From assembly GCF_026153205.1 (NCBI RefSeq), contig NZ_JAPFBW010000015.1:62001-126000 (forward strand): a DNA stretch of 64,000 bases, given 5' to 3'. A program made the position numbers and the translations under genes. Below the pieces are notes generated by a model. The model was not told the origin of the DNA. It was given only the letters and a program-made list of their open reading frames with translations, and did no database searches. This DNA comes from Aquabacterium sp. A7-Y. GTDB taxonomy: Bacteria > Pseudomonadota > Gammaproteobacteria > Burkholderiales > Burkholderiaceae_C. Below are positions 35,901 to 44,988 of the stretch, piece by piece. Numbering within the stretch: position 1 is the stretch's first letter; each line of letters opens with the position of its first letter.

Positions 35901-36847
35901 AGCTGGCCCAGATGGTGAGGCTGATCGACGATCTGCTGGATGTCAGCCGCATCAGCCGCGGCAAGATCAAGCTGCGCATCGCCCGCGTCGAGCTGGCCGC
36001 GGTGGTGCGCGACGCCGTGGAAACCAGCCGTCCGCTGATCGAGGCGGCCGGCCACACGCTGAACATCGAGCTGAGAGAGGAGCCGCTGTTCGTCGATGCC
36101 GACCTGACCCGGCTCGCGCAGGTCTTCTCCAACCTGCTCAACAACGCCGCCAAGTACACCGAGCCGGGCGGCACGATCGCGCTGCGTGTCGAGCGCCGCG
36201 GGGAGGAGGCGCGCGTGAGCGTGAGCGACAACGGCGTGGGCATCGCCGCGCCCATGCTGCCGCGGCTGTTCGAGATGTTCTCGCAGGGCGACCGCTCGAT
36301 CGAGCGCTCCCAGGGCGGGCTGGGCATCGGCCTGGCGCTCGTCAAGCGCCTGGTCGAGATGCACGGCGGGCAGGTCGCCGCCGCCAGTGCCGGGCTGGGC
36401 CACGGCAGCGAGTTCAGCGTGCAGCTGCCGCTGGCACGCTCGCATGTCGTCGAGCCGGTGCTGCCGGCCGCGCCGGCGGCGGCGGTGGAAACGTCGGGCC
36501 GGCGCATGCTGGTGGTGGACGACAACAAGGATGCCGCTCTCAGCCTCGCGGTGATGCTGCAGATCATGGGCAACGACGCGAGAGTGGCGCACGACGGCCT
36601 GGAAGCGCTGGGCGTGGCGGCCAGCTTCCAGCCCGAGATCATCCTGCTCGACATCGGCATGCCGCGCCTCAACGGCTACGAGACGGCCCGCCTGATGCGC
36701 GAGCAGCCCTGGGGCCGCCATGCGCTGCTGGTGGCGCTGACCGGCTGGGGGCAGGACGAGGACCGGCGCCGCTCCCGCGAAGCGGGCTTCGACCACCATC
36801 TGGTCAAGCCCGTCGAGCCCAAGGCCTTGGAGCGCCTGCTCGCCTGA
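32975..36847 (+). CDS. Multi-PAS hybrid sensor histidine kinase with receiver domain
   Basis: A membrane-bound hybrid kinase of about 1290 residues. The N-terminal hydrophobic region (about 10-100) resembles the KdpD-type DUF4118 membrane domain. About five PAS/PAC domains follow (roughly 120-910), each ending in DITxRKRxE-like linkers. The HisKA H-box is LATLAHELRNPLAP with H940, then an ATPase domain (NAAKYTEPGG, VSDNGVGIA) and a C-terminal receiver with D1226 in LLDIGMP. The start is uncertain: ATG 32975 has agaggg upstream and begins just before the membrane domain; ATG 32930 would add 15 residues. No partner regulator is adjacent, so the output is unknown. Confidence 0.9.
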   Translation: MKVLRDAQAAGWAAWLIAPAAAALAAAAGLGLQGRLHGEGLMLPAVLAVLVSAAVGGLGPGLLTTLLCGVVVVYLFLPPFYVFDIANPDQTACLVLFLVVCVTASVLCGALHAMRRRLEAQRRQLERSEAFQRCIADLTADFAFEASVRPDGRVVTDSVSAGFVELLGYTLEEGLARGGWRSVLAPEERVAARDVMRRARAGEDIEAEMRHLTRSGRSLWLHFRVRAVRDAEGRVLRFYGAARDVTGRREAEGRIQRLNRELARRVEELQALFDAAPVAIWQAHDPGCLTLSANRQAEALTGRGMPAGQPPVWRCLREGRPVPVEQLPLQRAAREGRPVLEVELEIDVPGREPAIVVGNAVPLLDNDGRVRGALGAFVDITQRKRVEAAVWQGREQLRLVADNAPVVIAHCDLEGRYRFVNRAYAERFGLSPEEVVGRHASEVVGRAAWDMIHPYLQRVAAGEMVSFEAEIPYEALGPQHMRCAYAPERDGQGRVVGMVGALLDINDRKRAELALEAARAEAERRALESEQAKALLQTIFDNLPEGIVWVGGAPDYPVLANSRFGHELIGAPARQSDTHPLDGYTVYTSDGDRRLATEELPLYRASRHGETVNNEELLVERADGTRVSVLVDAAPIRNARGEILGAVNCWRDITERKRAEAAQRRSAERFRSLVVATTAIVWVTDARGAFAEPQASWQAYTGQDWPSHCGYGWIDAVHPEDRERLRESWESELLRGGCYEVEARLWHADSGAFRHSQSRAVPVRDADGDIVEWIGTCQDIHDRSQALEALRQSEERFRLMVESARDYAIFTLDADGRVTAWNVGGRKLLGYDEADILGRHVELLYLPEDIRDGVVARELETARREGQAEDERWHLRKDGSRFWASGLVMRLSAGGERRGFLKIMRDVTEAMRSRETLERQALALREADHRKDEFLATLAHELRNPLAPLRNGLEILRLAASDPQAQERARIVMERQLAQMVRLIDDLLDVSRISRGKIKLRIARVELAAVVRDAVETSRPLIEAAGHTLNIELREEPLFVDADLTRLAQVFSNLLNNAAKYTEPGGTIALRVERRGEEARVSVSDNGVGIAAPMLPRLFEMFSQGDRSIERSQGGLGIGLALVKRLVEMHGGQVAAASAGLGHGSEFSVQLPLARSHVVEPVLPAAPAAAVETSGRRMLVVDDNKDAALSLAVMLQIMGNDARVAHDGLEALGVAASFQPEIILLDIGMPRLNGYETARLMREQPWGRHALLVALTGWGQDEDRRRSREAGFDHHLVKPVEPKALERLLA

Positions 36848-36923
36848 GCCGGCGCGCCGCCCCACAATAGCCGCCGACGAGGCCGGCGCCGTTGCCGGCC
36901 GACCCGCCCGCCGGGAGACTCGA

Positions 36924-37598
36924 TTGAAGAACCGCCTCCGCAAACTCTTGCGTACCTTCCTCACCGGGCTGGTGGCTGTGCTGCCGCTGGCCGTCACGAT
37001 GATCATGCTGGCCTGGGTGGTGCAGCTGCTCTACGGACTGATCGGCCCCCAGAGCCTGGTCGGCCGCGTGCTGGTGCTGCTCGGCGTGGGGCTGGTCGGC
37101 TCGGGCGCGATCGCCTACCTGCTCGGCATCGCGATCGTGCTGCTGGGGGTCTTCGGTCTCGGCCTGCTGGTGGAGGCCGGCGTGCAGAAGGGCCTGCGCC
37201 GCGCGCTCGAGGCCGCCGTGCTGCGCATCCCCGTGGTGCGCACGATCTACGACGTGATCAAGCGCCTGATGGCCCTGTTGACCGAGCGCAACAAGGACGG
37301 CGGCCTGGGCTCGATGAGCCCGGTCTGGTGCCACTTCGGAGGGCGCGGCGGTGCCGCCGTGCTGGCCCTGCTCTCGACACCCCAGCCGGTGCTGCTGGGC
37401 GACCGGTCCTATCTCGCGGTGCTGGTGCCGACCGCGCCGGTGCCGGTGGGCGGCGGCCTGATCTTCGTGCCGGCCGAGTGGGTCGAGCCGGCCGACCTCG
37501 GCGTGGAGGGCGTGACCAGCATCTACGTGTCGATGGGGGTGTCCTGTCCCCAATACATGCCTGCGGCACCGCGCAGCACGGGTACATCGCTTGCTTGA
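36924..37598 (+). CDS. DUF502 membrane protein
   Basis: A 224-residue DUF502-family inner-membrane protein with two membrane segments near the N-terminus (about 11-35 and 50-85) and a soluble tail. Family markers are FLTGLVAVLPLAVT and PVVRTIYDVIKRLMALL, and VPTAPVPVGGGLIFVP. The start is TTG at 36924 with cgggag upstream. Function unknown; many bacteria have one copy. Confidence 0.88.
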   Translation: MKNRLRKLLRTFLTGLVAVLPLAVTMIMLAWVVQLLYGLIGPQSLVGRVLVLLGVGLVGSGAIAYLLGIAIVLLGVFGLGLLVEAGVQKGLRRALEAAVLRIPVVRTIYDVIKRLMALLTERNKDGGLGSMSPVWCHFGGRGGAAVLALLSTPQPVLLGDRSYLAVLVPTAPVPVGGGLIFVPAEWVEPADLGVEGVTSIYVSMGVSCPQYMPAAPRSTGTSLA

Positions 37599-37632
37599 AC
37601 CTGAAGGTGTGTGCCGAGCACAAGGAGTAGCC

Positions 37633-37692
37633 ATGCCCCCGAACCGCCACGGACCCGACCTCGGCCGAAACCCTCCCGGAGCTGGCCGATGA
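37633..37692 (+). CDS. 19-codon leader ORF coupled to the next gene
   Basis: A very short frame with its own strong ribosome site (aaggag, five bases before ATG 37633). Its TGA overlaps the ATG of the next gene as ATGA. The peptide is Pro/Arg/Gly-rich and has no known motif. It looks like a coupling or attenuation leader; it may also be chance. Confidence 0.45.
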   Translation: MPPNRHGPDLGRNPPGAGR

Positions 37693-38024
37693 ACTCGCCG
37701 CTGGTCCTGGGTACCCTGCATCTGCCGCGCCATCGCCGGGTCCAATTCGAATTGCGCGACGGCCGCTGGCTCACTGACGACCCGGCGCAGGCGCTGCGCT
37801 GGCACGACGGCCCCTTCAGCGTCAGCAGCGAAGGCACGGCCTTGCGCATCGCCAACGACATGGACCCGGCGCTGATGCTGCACCGGCTCGATCCGGCCGT
37901 GGTGCAGCGCGGCGAGCGCGGCCCTGGGGTGCTGCTGGAGGCCAACGACACGAACGAGGCGCGCTGCGAACTGGAGTGGGAGGTCACCGAGGTGGTGTCC
38001 GCCGGCGGGCGCGATGGCCGCTGA
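37689..38024 (+). CDS. Hypothetical protein
   Basis: A 111-residue protein without signal peptide or membrane helix. The mid region (ALMLHRLDPAVVQRGERGPGVLLEAND) and the preceding LTLHLPRHRRVQFELRDG suggest a compact beta-rich fold, but I recognise no family. The ATG is translationally coupled to a 19-codon leader ORF. Confidence 0.55.
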   Translation: MNSPLVLGTLHLPRHRRVQFELRDGRWLTDDPAQALRWHDGPFSVSSEGTALRIANDMDPALMLHRLDPAVVQRGERGPGVLLEANDTNEARCELEWEVTEVVSAGGRDGR

Positions 38025-38048
38025 GGGCGATCTGCGGCGGCGCCGCCC

Positions 38049-38291
38049 TCACCAGTCGGCCAGTCGCCAGCAGCGCGCGCTGGACGGGTCGATGCGCAGG
38101 CCCAGGCCGGGATGGCAGGTCAGCGGTTCCGGAGCCGGGCAGGGCGCGCCGACACGGATCAGGTCGTCGACCGCCATGTCGTTGTGCTCCAGCTCGGCCA
38201 GGTAGTCGTGGCGCGGACCGAACAGCAGGGCGCGCGGCGCGTCCTTGGGTCCGACCAGAAGCAGGTATTTGCCGCTGTTGGTTCTTTTCAT
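38049..38291 (-). CDS. Small hypothetical protein
   Basis: An 80-residue protein beginning MKRTNSGKYLLLVGPKDAPR. The sequence is protein-like, with a mix of charged and hydrophobic residues and a CPAPEPLTCHPG turn, but there is no ribosome site close to ATG 38291 and no known domain. It is convergent with the previous gene. Confidence 0.5.
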   Translation of the reverse strand: MKRTNSGKYLLLVGPKDAPRALLFGPRHDYLAELEHNDMAVDDLIRVGAPCPAPEPLTCHPGLGLRIDPSSARCWRLADW

Positions 38292-38387
38292 GGAAACGAT
38301 CAACAGTTGTTCTTGTCGGGCAGGATGCTAGAGATGCATGACAAGGCTGCGAATCCCCGTCTGTCCGACGCCGCCGTCGGCGTTGTC

Positions 38388-39317
38388 CTACATGGCGGCC
38401 ACCGTCGGCGTCGCGAAGACCTCTGCCAGGAAGTCCATGAAGGCGCGCGTGCGGCTCGGCACGAACTTGCGCGAGGGCATCGCTGCGTAAAGCGTGAAAG
38501 TCGGCGTGCGCCATTGCGGCAGCACCTGCACGAGGGTGCCGTCGGTCAGCGCATCCTCGACCATCACCGAAGGCAGCCCGACCAGCGCCAGCCCGGCCAC
38601 CGCCGAGGCATAGAGGGTGTCGGGGTGGGCGCTGCTGAAGGCGGCGCTGCTGTGCACGGCCAGGCTTTCGGCGTGGGCCGACAGCTGCCACTGCGCGGTG
38701 CCGCCGCTGTCGCCGTCGGGCGAGGCGAGCAGGCATTCGTGCTGCGCCAGCTCGGCCGGATGGGTCGGCATGCCGTGGCGCGCGAGGTAGGCCGGGCTGG
38801 CGCACAGTGCGCCGGCGCCACGCGATAGCGAGCGCACCACGGCCGCGCTGTCGAGTCCGGAGGGCGGGGCGCTGCCGCCGACCAGCAGGGCCGCGTCCCA
38901 GCCGACGTCGGTGACCGCAACGCCCGCGGTGCCGGCCACGTTGAAGCTCAGCCTCAGCCCGGGAAACTGCCGCTGCAGTCCGGGCAGGTGGCGGGTCAAC
39001 TGGCGCGCCACGCTGGCGGCGGGTACCTTGATCCGCAACGGCCCCTGCGGCTGCCGCACCGCCGCATCGACCTGGGCCTCGGCCTCCTCCAGCTGGTGCA
39101 GGATGGAGCGCACCCGCTCCAGGTAGCCCTGGCCCGTGGGAGTCAGGGCCAGGCGGCGGGTGGAGCGGTGGATCAGGCGCACCTTCAAGTGGTTTTCCAG
39201 GTCGGCGACCAGGCGGGTCACCGCCGCGGCAGACACATCCATCGCACGTGCTGCAGCGGCAAAGCCGCCTTCGTCGATCACCTTGGCAAACGCTCGCATC
39301 GAGTTCAGACGATCCAT
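38388..39317 (-). CDS. LysR-family regulator
   Basis: A 309-residue regulator. The HTH is at about 4-60 (FAKVIDEGGFAAAARAMDVSAAAVTRLVADLE) and the effector domain follows from about 90. It resembles the CrgA-like subgroup. Co-oriented with the downstream gap and lying after the PHA depolymerase gene; its target is not evident. Confidence 0.9.
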   Translation of the reverse strand: MDRLNSMRAFAKVIDEGGFAAAARAMDVSAAAVTRLVADLENHLKVRLIHRSTRRLALTPTGQGYLERVRSILHQLEEAEAQVDAAVRQPQGPLRIKVPAASVARQLTRHLPGLQRQFPGLRLSFNVAGTAGVAVTDVGWDAALLVGGSAPPSGLDSAAVVRSLSRGAGALCASPAYLARHGMPTHPAELAQHECLLASPDGDSGGTAQWQLSAHAESLAVHSSAAFSSAHPDTLYASAVAGLALVGLPSVMVEDALTDGTLVQVLPQWRTPTFTLYAAMPSRKFVPSRTRAFMDFLAEVFATPTVAAM

Positions 39318-39396
39318 CTCGGGCTCCTGTGGCGGGGCACGCCGACAAGGCCGACGCGCCGATGCGGGCCGATTCTGTCGAGGCTTCTTTAAGGAC

Positions 39397-40548
39397 TTAT
39401 TGGGGCCGCTGCAAACGCTTCGGCGACGGGTCCGGCTGCGCTCCTTTCTGCGGCGGGGTGGCCTCGACGCAGCGGACTGTCCGCCGGCCGATGAGGCGCT
39501 CCACCATGGCCCGGATTGCCGCTATCTGGGGACCGGCCTTGCGAGCATGGAGGGGGCCGGTGTAGCCCCACCAGTCCCAGCAGGCCTTGGGGGCGTCGGC
39601 GCCGGTCTGCGGGTACAGCACGACGATGCGGTTGGTCTCGGCCCAGCGGTTGTAGCCGGTCTCGCGCACGTACTGCTCTCCGACCACTGCCAGGTTTTGT
39701 CCGCAGCCGTGGAACACCACGTGCAGCCGGCAGCCCGAAGCCGCCGCCCCGCAACCCGGCGGCACGAACAGCCGGCCGCTGGGGCCCAGGGCGGCGTCCC
39801 GGGCAAACGGCTGTTGGTCGAAGCTGCGCAACTCGCCCGTCAGCGGACCGTCGCGGGGCGGCGCCAGCGGGCCGTAGAGGTGCTGCAGCAATTCGCCGGC
39901 GAGATCGAAGCCGCAGTTCTTGATGTAGGGGCGGCCCCGCGCGCCGCAGGCACCGCCGTAGCGGTCGGTGACCATCGCATGCTCGGCGGCGACGTTGTTG
40001 CGGAAACGGATCTGGCTGGGTGGCACGAAATGACGCAGAAAACGTTCCAGTGCCTCGGTCACCGGCGTGGGCACCACGCTGTCGCGCTGTCCGGAAAACA
40101 GGTAGATGCGTGCGCGGGCCAGGCAGGCTGGCGGATCGATGCTGCCCGAGGCGGCCCAGGCGCGGGTGGTCTGCACCAGCCGGTCGAGCGGGATGGCGCC
40201 GCCGCGGTGCAGGCAGCGAAGATTGGCCAGCTCGCCCGAGCCTTCGGCGCAGGCGTAAGGGCCGGCGGCAATCGCTGCAGCGCCGGCCACCAGCGAGGAG
40301 TGGGCGACCTGCATCTGCACTGCCATGTAGCCGCCGGAGGACAGGCCCGACACCGTCACCGCCGCGGGGTCGATGCCCAGCATCGGCAGGGCGGGCGCTG
40401 TCGCTGCCGATGCCGCTGCCGCTGCCGTGCTGGCGAGCAGGGCGGCGACAGCGCCGGCCGCCCGACGCCGCGGCCCCGCTCGGCGCGGCCGAAGCGGCGG
40501 CACCTGAGACTTGCCAGGATTTTCAAAGCCTGGGAGCGGGTACATCAT
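39397..40548 (-). CDS. Polyhydroxyalkanoate depolymerase (short-chain, type 2 catalytic domain)
   Basis: A 383-residue exported esterase. The nucleophile is S70 in GLSSGGYM and the oxyanion and histidine regions appear in VVFHGCGQN. Many cysteines suggest disulfides. The N-terminal region (RRRAAGAVAALLASTAAAAASA) is a likely signal peptide with a Tat-like basic start. With the phasin at 15.8 kb it points to a PHA-cycling organism. The two ATGs at 40548/40545 have ggag upstream. Confidence 0.85.
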   Translation of the reverse strand: MMYPLPGFENPGKSQVPPLRPRRAGPRRRAAGAVAALLASTAAAAASAATAPALPMLGIDPAAVTVSGLSSGGYMAVQMQVAHSSLVAGAAAIAAGPYACAEGSGELANLRCLHRGGAIPLDRLVQTTRAWAASGSIDPPACLARARIYLFSGQRDSVVPTPVTEALERFLRHFVPPSQIRFRNNVAAEHAMVTDRYGGACGARGRPYIKNCGFDLAGELLQHLYGPLAPPRDGPLTGELRSFDQQPFARDAALGPSGRLFVPPGCGAAASGCRLHVVFHGCGQNLAVVGEQYVRETGYNRWAETNRIVVLYPQTGADAPKACWDWWGYTGPLHARKAGPQIAAIRAMVERLIGRRTVRCVEATPPQKGAQPDPSPKRLQRPQ

Positions 40549-40642
40549 CTGCTCCGGTCCTTCCTGAGGACGCGTGGAACGCGTCCGCGTGCACGCCCCG
40601 GCAGATGCTCACCGCAACGTCCCCTAGCTTTGCAAGACGTCG

Positions 40643-40864
40643 ATGAACCCCATTCAAACCGAAACCCTAGACATCCTCCAGCAAGTCTGGCGCCAATCCC
40701 TGCTTGCGCTCGCAGCGGCTTCCAAAGCGAACATGCCGATCTTTGCGTCGGCGCTGGAAGCCGCGTCGCACAACGAGTCGCTCAACCCGGTGGCACGGGC
40801 CATGCTGGCGGAGCTGGCGGAAAGCGCTGGCGTGGTCGCGCCGTTTTCGGCAACCAAGCAGTAA
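40643..40864 (+). CDS. Small helical protein of unknown function
   Basis: A 73-residue, Ala-rich, probably helical protein (QVWRQSLLALAAASKANMPIFASALEAASHNESL). No ribosome site stands out before ATG 40643. Function unknown. Confidence 0.5.
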   Translation: MNPIQTETLDILQQVWRQSLLALAAASKANMPIFASALEAASHNESLNPVARAMLAELAESAGVVAPFSATKQ

Positions 40865-40904
40865 GAAGTGCCGGCCGCCACCGCCCGCCGCTGCCGCGGG
40901 CGGT

Positions 40905-41933
40905 TCAGTCCTGCCCGGCCGCCGCCTGGAGGCGCCGGGCGCGCGCCTCCAGGCGCGCATACAAGAGCCCGGCGAGCGCCAGCGGCGCCAGGTAGTAGAG
41001 GGCCCGGTAGGCGACCAGCGCGCCCAGCAGCTGCCCTTGCGACAGCTGAGACCCGAGCAGGGCGACGAACACCGCCTCGAGCACCCCGAGCCCCGCCGGG
41101 ACATGGGTCAACACACCGGCCACCGCGCCCACCAGCAGCACCGCCACCACCACGCCATACGCCAACTGCTGTTGCAGCAAGACATACACGACGGCCGTGA
41201 TCGTCAACCAGTTGGCGCCTGACAGCAGCACCTGCAGCACGCCGACGCGCCAGCTCGGCAGGTTCAGCTCATGGCCGCGCACCATCCAGCTGCGCCGCCG
41301 CGAGAACGCGCAAGCGGCCAGGTAGCTCGCCACAGCGACGAGCAGCACGATGCCGAGCAGCTGCAGCGTCTCCGAGCTGATCTTCCAGTTTCCCGGTACC
41401 TCGATCCCGCCCAGCGCGAAGACGACCCCCGCAAGCGCGCAGTAGCCCAGCCAGTTGGTCAGCACGCTCAGCCCCAGCACCTGGCCGATCGCGGCCTTGT
41501 CCAGGCCGAGGCGCGAGTACAGGCGGAAGCGGAAGGCCACCCCGCCGACCAGCGCACCCAGGTTGAGGTTGAAGGCGTAGCTGATGAAGGCCACGCCCAG
41601 CACAGTGGGCGTGGACAGCCGGTGGCCGGTGTAGGCGCGCCCGAACAGGTCGAAGCTGCTATAGATCAGGTAGCTGAGCAGGGCCAGGCCGCCGGCGAGC
41701 GCCAGCGTGCCGGCCGGGTAGCCGCGCAGGGTCTGCCACACCTGGCCCCAGTCCACCGAGCGCGCGTGCGAAACCAGCAGCCCCAGCACCGCGGCGAAGA
41801 AGGCCCAGGTGAGCCACTTGCGCGCGACCGCCCACTTGCCGCCGCCGCCCCCGCCGCCGTCCGTCTCGCCGGCATCGCGGTGCGCCGCCGGGCCGCGCGG
41901 CACCGGCATCGGCTTGATCTGGGTGGTATTCAT
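40905..41933 (-). CDS. ybhN: YbhN-like inner-membrane protein (UPF0104/LPG-synthase TM domain)
   Basis: A 342-residue protein with about eight membrane segments after a 30-residue Gly-rich N-terminus. The loop FNLNLGALVGGVAFRFRLYSRLG and the C-terminal GVLTHVPAGLGVLEAVFVALL are hallmarks of the flippase-like lysylphosphatidylglycerol synthetase TM family. It overlaps the clsB stop as ATGA and ends the ybhP-clsB-ybhN operon, which is the same gene order as in E. coli. Confidence 0.85.
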   Translation of the reverse strand: MNTTQIKPMPVPRGPAAHRDAGETDGGGGGGGKWAVARKWLTWAFFAAVLGLLVSHARSVDWGQVWQTLRGYPAGTLALAGGLALLSYLIYSSFDLFGRAYTGHRLSTPTVLGVAFISYAFNLNLGALVGGVAFRFRLYSRLGLDKAAIGQVLGLSVLTNWLGYCALAGVVFALGGIEVPGNWKISSETLQLLGIVLLVAVASYLAACAFSRRRSWMVRGHELNLPSWRVGVLQVLLSGANWLTITAVVYVLLQQQLAYGVVVAVLLVGAVAGVLTHVPAGLGVLEAVFVALLGSQLSQGQLLGALVAYRALYYLAPLALAGLLYARLEARARRLQAAAGQD

Positions 41934-43207
41934 GGGTAGCCGGCGCCTTTCGTTGCGGGGTGTCGAGGGGAGTCGGGCAGTCCGCCCGGGTCGCCCTGCG
42001 GGTCGTCGGTGCTCGGCGGGGCCACCAGGTGCACCTTGGGGGCGTGCGCGGGCAGCCAGCCCGACCAGGCCGGAAAGCGGCGCAGGAAGTGGTAGACCAG
42101 GAAGCTGACGGCGAGGTGCCACTTGCTGCAGGACACCGCCTCGGCGCTCTCGAAGTGCTTGCAGTGGCGGTCGATCAGCGTCTGCAGGCGGCCCGCCAGG
42201 TGGGTGGCGAAGGCCGCGTCGCGGATCACGAGGTTGGCCTCCAGGTTCAGCGACAGGCTCAGCGGGTCGAGATTGCTGGAGCCCACCGTGGCCCATTCCT
42301 CGTCCACCACCGCGACCTTGCCGTGCAAGGGCCGCTGGCAGTATTCATAGATCTTCACGCCGTCGCGCAGCAGCCGGTCGTAGAGCGTGCGGGCTGCGTG
42401 CTGGGCGATCGGCATGTCGGGCTCGCCCTGCATGATCAGCTCCACCAGCACCCCCCGCTGCGCCGCACGGCGCAGCTCGCGCAGCAGGCGGTAGCCGGGG
42501 AAAAAATAGGCGTTGGCGATCAGGATGCGCCGGCGTGCCGCGCGGATCGCGAACAGGTAGTGCTGCTCGATGTCGGTGCGGTGCTCCTGGTTGTCGCGGG
42601 TGACGAACACCGCGCGTGCGCCGGGCACGGCCGGCTGCTCCGAGGCCCTGCTCCGCAGCGCACGGCGCCAGTCCCAGCCGGGGCGGGGAGCGTCCACGGC
42701 CTCGCTGGCGAAGCGGTGGATGTCGGCGACCACCGGCCCCTGCACCTCCACCGCATAGTCCTGCTTGGCGGCGGGGCCGAACTCCCAAAGGTGTTCCACC
42801 GAGAAGTTGATCCCGCCGACGAAGGCCAGCTCGGCGTCGATCACGACCAGCTTGCGGTGCAGGCGCCTGAAGACGTTGGTGCGCAGGCCCAGGAGCCGGG
42901 GCGCGGGATCGAAGACGCGAAAGCTCACGCCGGCCTGTGTCATGCCGGCGATGAAGTCGTCCGGCAGGTCCGGCGAGCCGTAGCCGTCCACCGTGACGAC
43001 CACCCGCACGCCCCGCTGCGCGGCGCCGATCAACACGCTGCGCAGCTCCTGCCCGACCTTGTCGTCGAAGAGGATGAAGGTCTCCAGCAGCACCTCGCGA
43101 CGGGCTGCCGCAATGGCTTCGAAAACCCGCGGGAAGAAGGCCTCCCCGTTCTCCAGCAACTGCAGCCGGTTGCCAGGCTTCCAGTGACGTACGTGCTCGA
43201 GCCTCAT
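41930..43207 (-). CDS. clsB: Cardiolipin synthase B
   Basis: A 425-residue phospholipase-D-superfamily enzyme that makes cardiolipin at the inner membrane. Both HKD motifs are present: H117-x-K119-x4-D124 and H295-x-K297-x4-D302. The C-terminus has a Pro-rich tail. It overlaps the endonuclease/phosphatase-family gene upstream and ybhN downstream by 4 bp each. Confidence 0.94.
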   Translation of the reverse strand: MRLEHVRHWKPGNRLQLLENGEAFFPRVFEAIAAARREVLLETFILFDDKVGQELRSVLIGAAQRGVRVVVTVDGYGSPDLPDDFIAGMTQAGVSFRVFDPAPRLLGLRTNVFRRLHRKLVVIDAELAFVGGINFSVEHLWEFGPAAKQDYAVEVQGPVVADIHRFASEAVDAPRPGWDWRRALRSRASEQPAVPGARAVFVTRDNQEHRTDIEQHYLFAIRAARRRILIANAYFFPGYRLLRELRRAAQRGVLVELIMQGEPDMPIAQHAARTLYDRLLRDGVKIYEYCQRPLHGKVAVVDEEWATVGSSNLDPLSLSLNLEANLVIRDAAFATHLAGRLQTLIDRHCKHFESAEAVSCSKWHLAVSFLVYHFLRRFPAWSGWLPAHAPKVHLVAPPSTDDPQGDPGGLPDSPRHPATKGAGYP

Positions 43208-43980
43208 AGCGTGATCTCCGCCGCCAGCGGCGCATGGTCCGAGAGGTGGGTCCACGGATGGGGCGGCAGCTCGATCGGCCGGTGGACCCGGGCGTTGCGA
43301 ACATAGATGCGGTCCAGCCTGAGCAGCGGCCAGCGTGCCGGAAAGGTGCGGGCGGCCCGGCCGTGTGCCGCCACGAACACCTCGCGCAGGCCGGCACAGC
43401 GGTCCAGGAAGGCATGCGCGCGCATGCGCCAGTCGTTGAAGTCGCCGGCGATGACCAGCGGCGCTTCGGCCGGGACCTGGTGGTCGATGCGCTCGCACAG
43501 CAGGCGCAGCTGCTCCTGGCGGTGCGACTCGCGCAACCCCAGATGGGCGCAGATGGCGTGCATCTCGGTGCCGGTGGTGGGGATGTGCAGCACACAGTGC
43601 AGCAGGCCGCGTTTTTCCGCGCCCGGGTCGGTGCCGTCGACCGACACGTCGCAGTTCTCGTGCCGCACGATGGGGAATTTAGACAGCACCGCGTTGCCGT
43701 GGTGACCCTCGGGGTAGACCGCGTTCTGGCCGTAGGCGAAGTCCTTCCACATGGTGTCGGCGAGAAACTCGTAGTGCGGCGCCGCGGGCCAGTTGGCGAC
43801 CTGCGAGGAATGGCCCTCGTGTGCGCCCATCACCTCCTGCAGGAACACGATGTCGGCCGAGACGTGCCGCACCGCGTCGCGCAGCTCGTGCAGGATGAAA
43901 CGGCGGTTCAAAGCCGTGAAGCCCTTGTGCGTGTTCACCGTCAGCACGCGGACCGACAGGGTCGTGGGATTCTGGGTCAT
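43204..43980 (-). CDS. ybhP: YbhP-like endonuclease/exonuclease/phosphatase family protein
   Basis: A 258-residue EEP-fold protein. The family residues appear in [25 protein letters not shown] and [10 protein letters not shown]. In E. coli ybhP heads the ybhP-clsB-ybhN operon; its substrate is unknown but may be a phospholipid head group. Start ATG 43980, operon coupling to clsB by a 4-bp overlap. Confidence 0.88.
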   Translation of the reverse strand: MTQNPTTLSVRVLTVNTHKGFTALNRRFILHELRDAVRHVSADIVFLQEVMGAHEGHSSQVANWPAAPHYEFLADTMWKDFAYGQNAVYPEGHHGNAVLSKFPIVRHENCDVSVDGTDPGAEKRGLLHCVLHIPTTGTEMHAICAHLGLRESHRQEQLRLLCERIDHQVPAEAPLVIAGDFNDWRMRAHAFLDRCAGLREVFVAAHGRAARTFPARWPLLRLDRIYVRNARVHRPIELPPHPWTHLSDHAPLAAEITL

Positions 43981-44033
43981 CGGCGTTTCCGGTGGCAGCG
44001 GTTCGGCTCGGTGGTCCTGCGGCCTTCGTCGGC

Positions 44034-44825
44034 TCAGTTGAAGTTGAACATCCAGGCGTCCGGCAGGCCGGTGCGTGGCGCGTCGTCGGCGCCGCGCTGG
44101 ACTGCTTGCGGATAGGGCCGCCACTGGCCTTCGCGCTGGCTCAGGCGCTCGGCCACCACCGACCAGACGCGGCTGTTCCAGACCAGGCCCATGTGGCTGG
44201 CGTCGTTGACCTCGATGCTCTCGCACAAGGGCAGGTCGGGTTCGATGCAGGACTGCCAGGCCACCACACCGTCGGTGCGGCTGTAGATGGAGGTGCAGGG
44301 CAGCGGCGGCGGGGTGCGCAGCCGTTCGCTGAGCACGGCCTCGACGAAGGCGCTCTGCCCCGACAGCAGGTGATGCAGCCAGCCGGCGTTGCCGTGGCCC
44401 GCGGCGAAGGGCGAGCCCAGCGTGATGACCTGGCGTACCGCGTGCGGCACCATCTTGGCCACCTCGCGGGCATAAATGCCGCCCAGGCTCCAGCCGATCA
44501 GGCTGGCGCGCCGGCCGGCCCGGCGGGTGTGGGTCAGCACGTCCTCGCAGAGCTGCTGCAGCCAATCGTCCAGGCCGCCCTGGGGGCCCGTGTTCATGCC
44601 GCGACCCCAGTCGTGCGCGTCGTAGCCCAGGCGCTCGCACCAGTTGCGCAGCGGCAGCAGGGTGCCCCGGTCCGCGGCCAGGCCGGGGAAGAGGATGACC
44701 GGGTGGCCGTCGCCGGCCGGGCAATCGTCGTGACGCGTGAAGTGGCTGGCCGAAAACTCGAGCACGGCGCGCAGCGGTTCCAGGCACAGCAACGCGAAAG
44801 GCGGTGCGGCGGCGAGTGGGTTCAT
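44034..44825 (-). CDS. Alpha/beta hydrolase, lipase-like
   Basis: A 263-residue hydrolase with the nucleophile S113 in GWSLGG and an oxyanion segment [10 protein letters not shown]. The fold resembles PGAP1/triacylglycerol-lipase-type esterases. It lies 53 bp upstream of the ybhP operon in the same orientation, so it may take part in phospholipid metabolism. The ATG at 44825 has aaagga upstream. Confidence 0.8.
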   Translation of the reverse strand: MNPLAAAPPFALLCLEPLRAVLEFSASHFTRHDDCPAGDGHPVILFPGLAADRGTLLPLRNWCERLGYDAHDWGRGMNTGPQGGLDDWLQQLCEDVLTHTRRAGRRASLIGWSLGGIYAREVAKMVPHAVRQVITLGSPFAAGHGNAGWLHHLLSGQSAFVEAVLSERLRTPPPLPCTSIYSRTDGVVAWQSCIEPDLPLCESIEVNDASHMGLVWNSRVWSVVAERLSQREGQWRPYPQAVQRGADDAPRTGLPDAWMFNFN

Positions 44826-44988
44826 CGGTGGTCCTTTCGGTGGCGTGGCGTCGGGCTCCCGACTCACGGAGCCCAGCATGACATCCTCCAGGACCCATGC
44901 TAGGGAGTCGACATCTCCCTGACGACTCCCTGGACTCCCATGCGGATGTCGGACTCCTCCGACAGCAGCGGCGGGACCGGGCTGCGCC

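Noticed and set aside
35060-37006. Minus-strand frame of about 648 codons opposite the histidine kinase
   Set aside because: Antisense to well-defined HisKA, ATPase and receiver domains.
39136-40995. Plus-strand frame of about 619 codons opposite the PHA depolymerase and LysR
   Set aside because: Shadow frame; the minus strand has family motifs for both genes.
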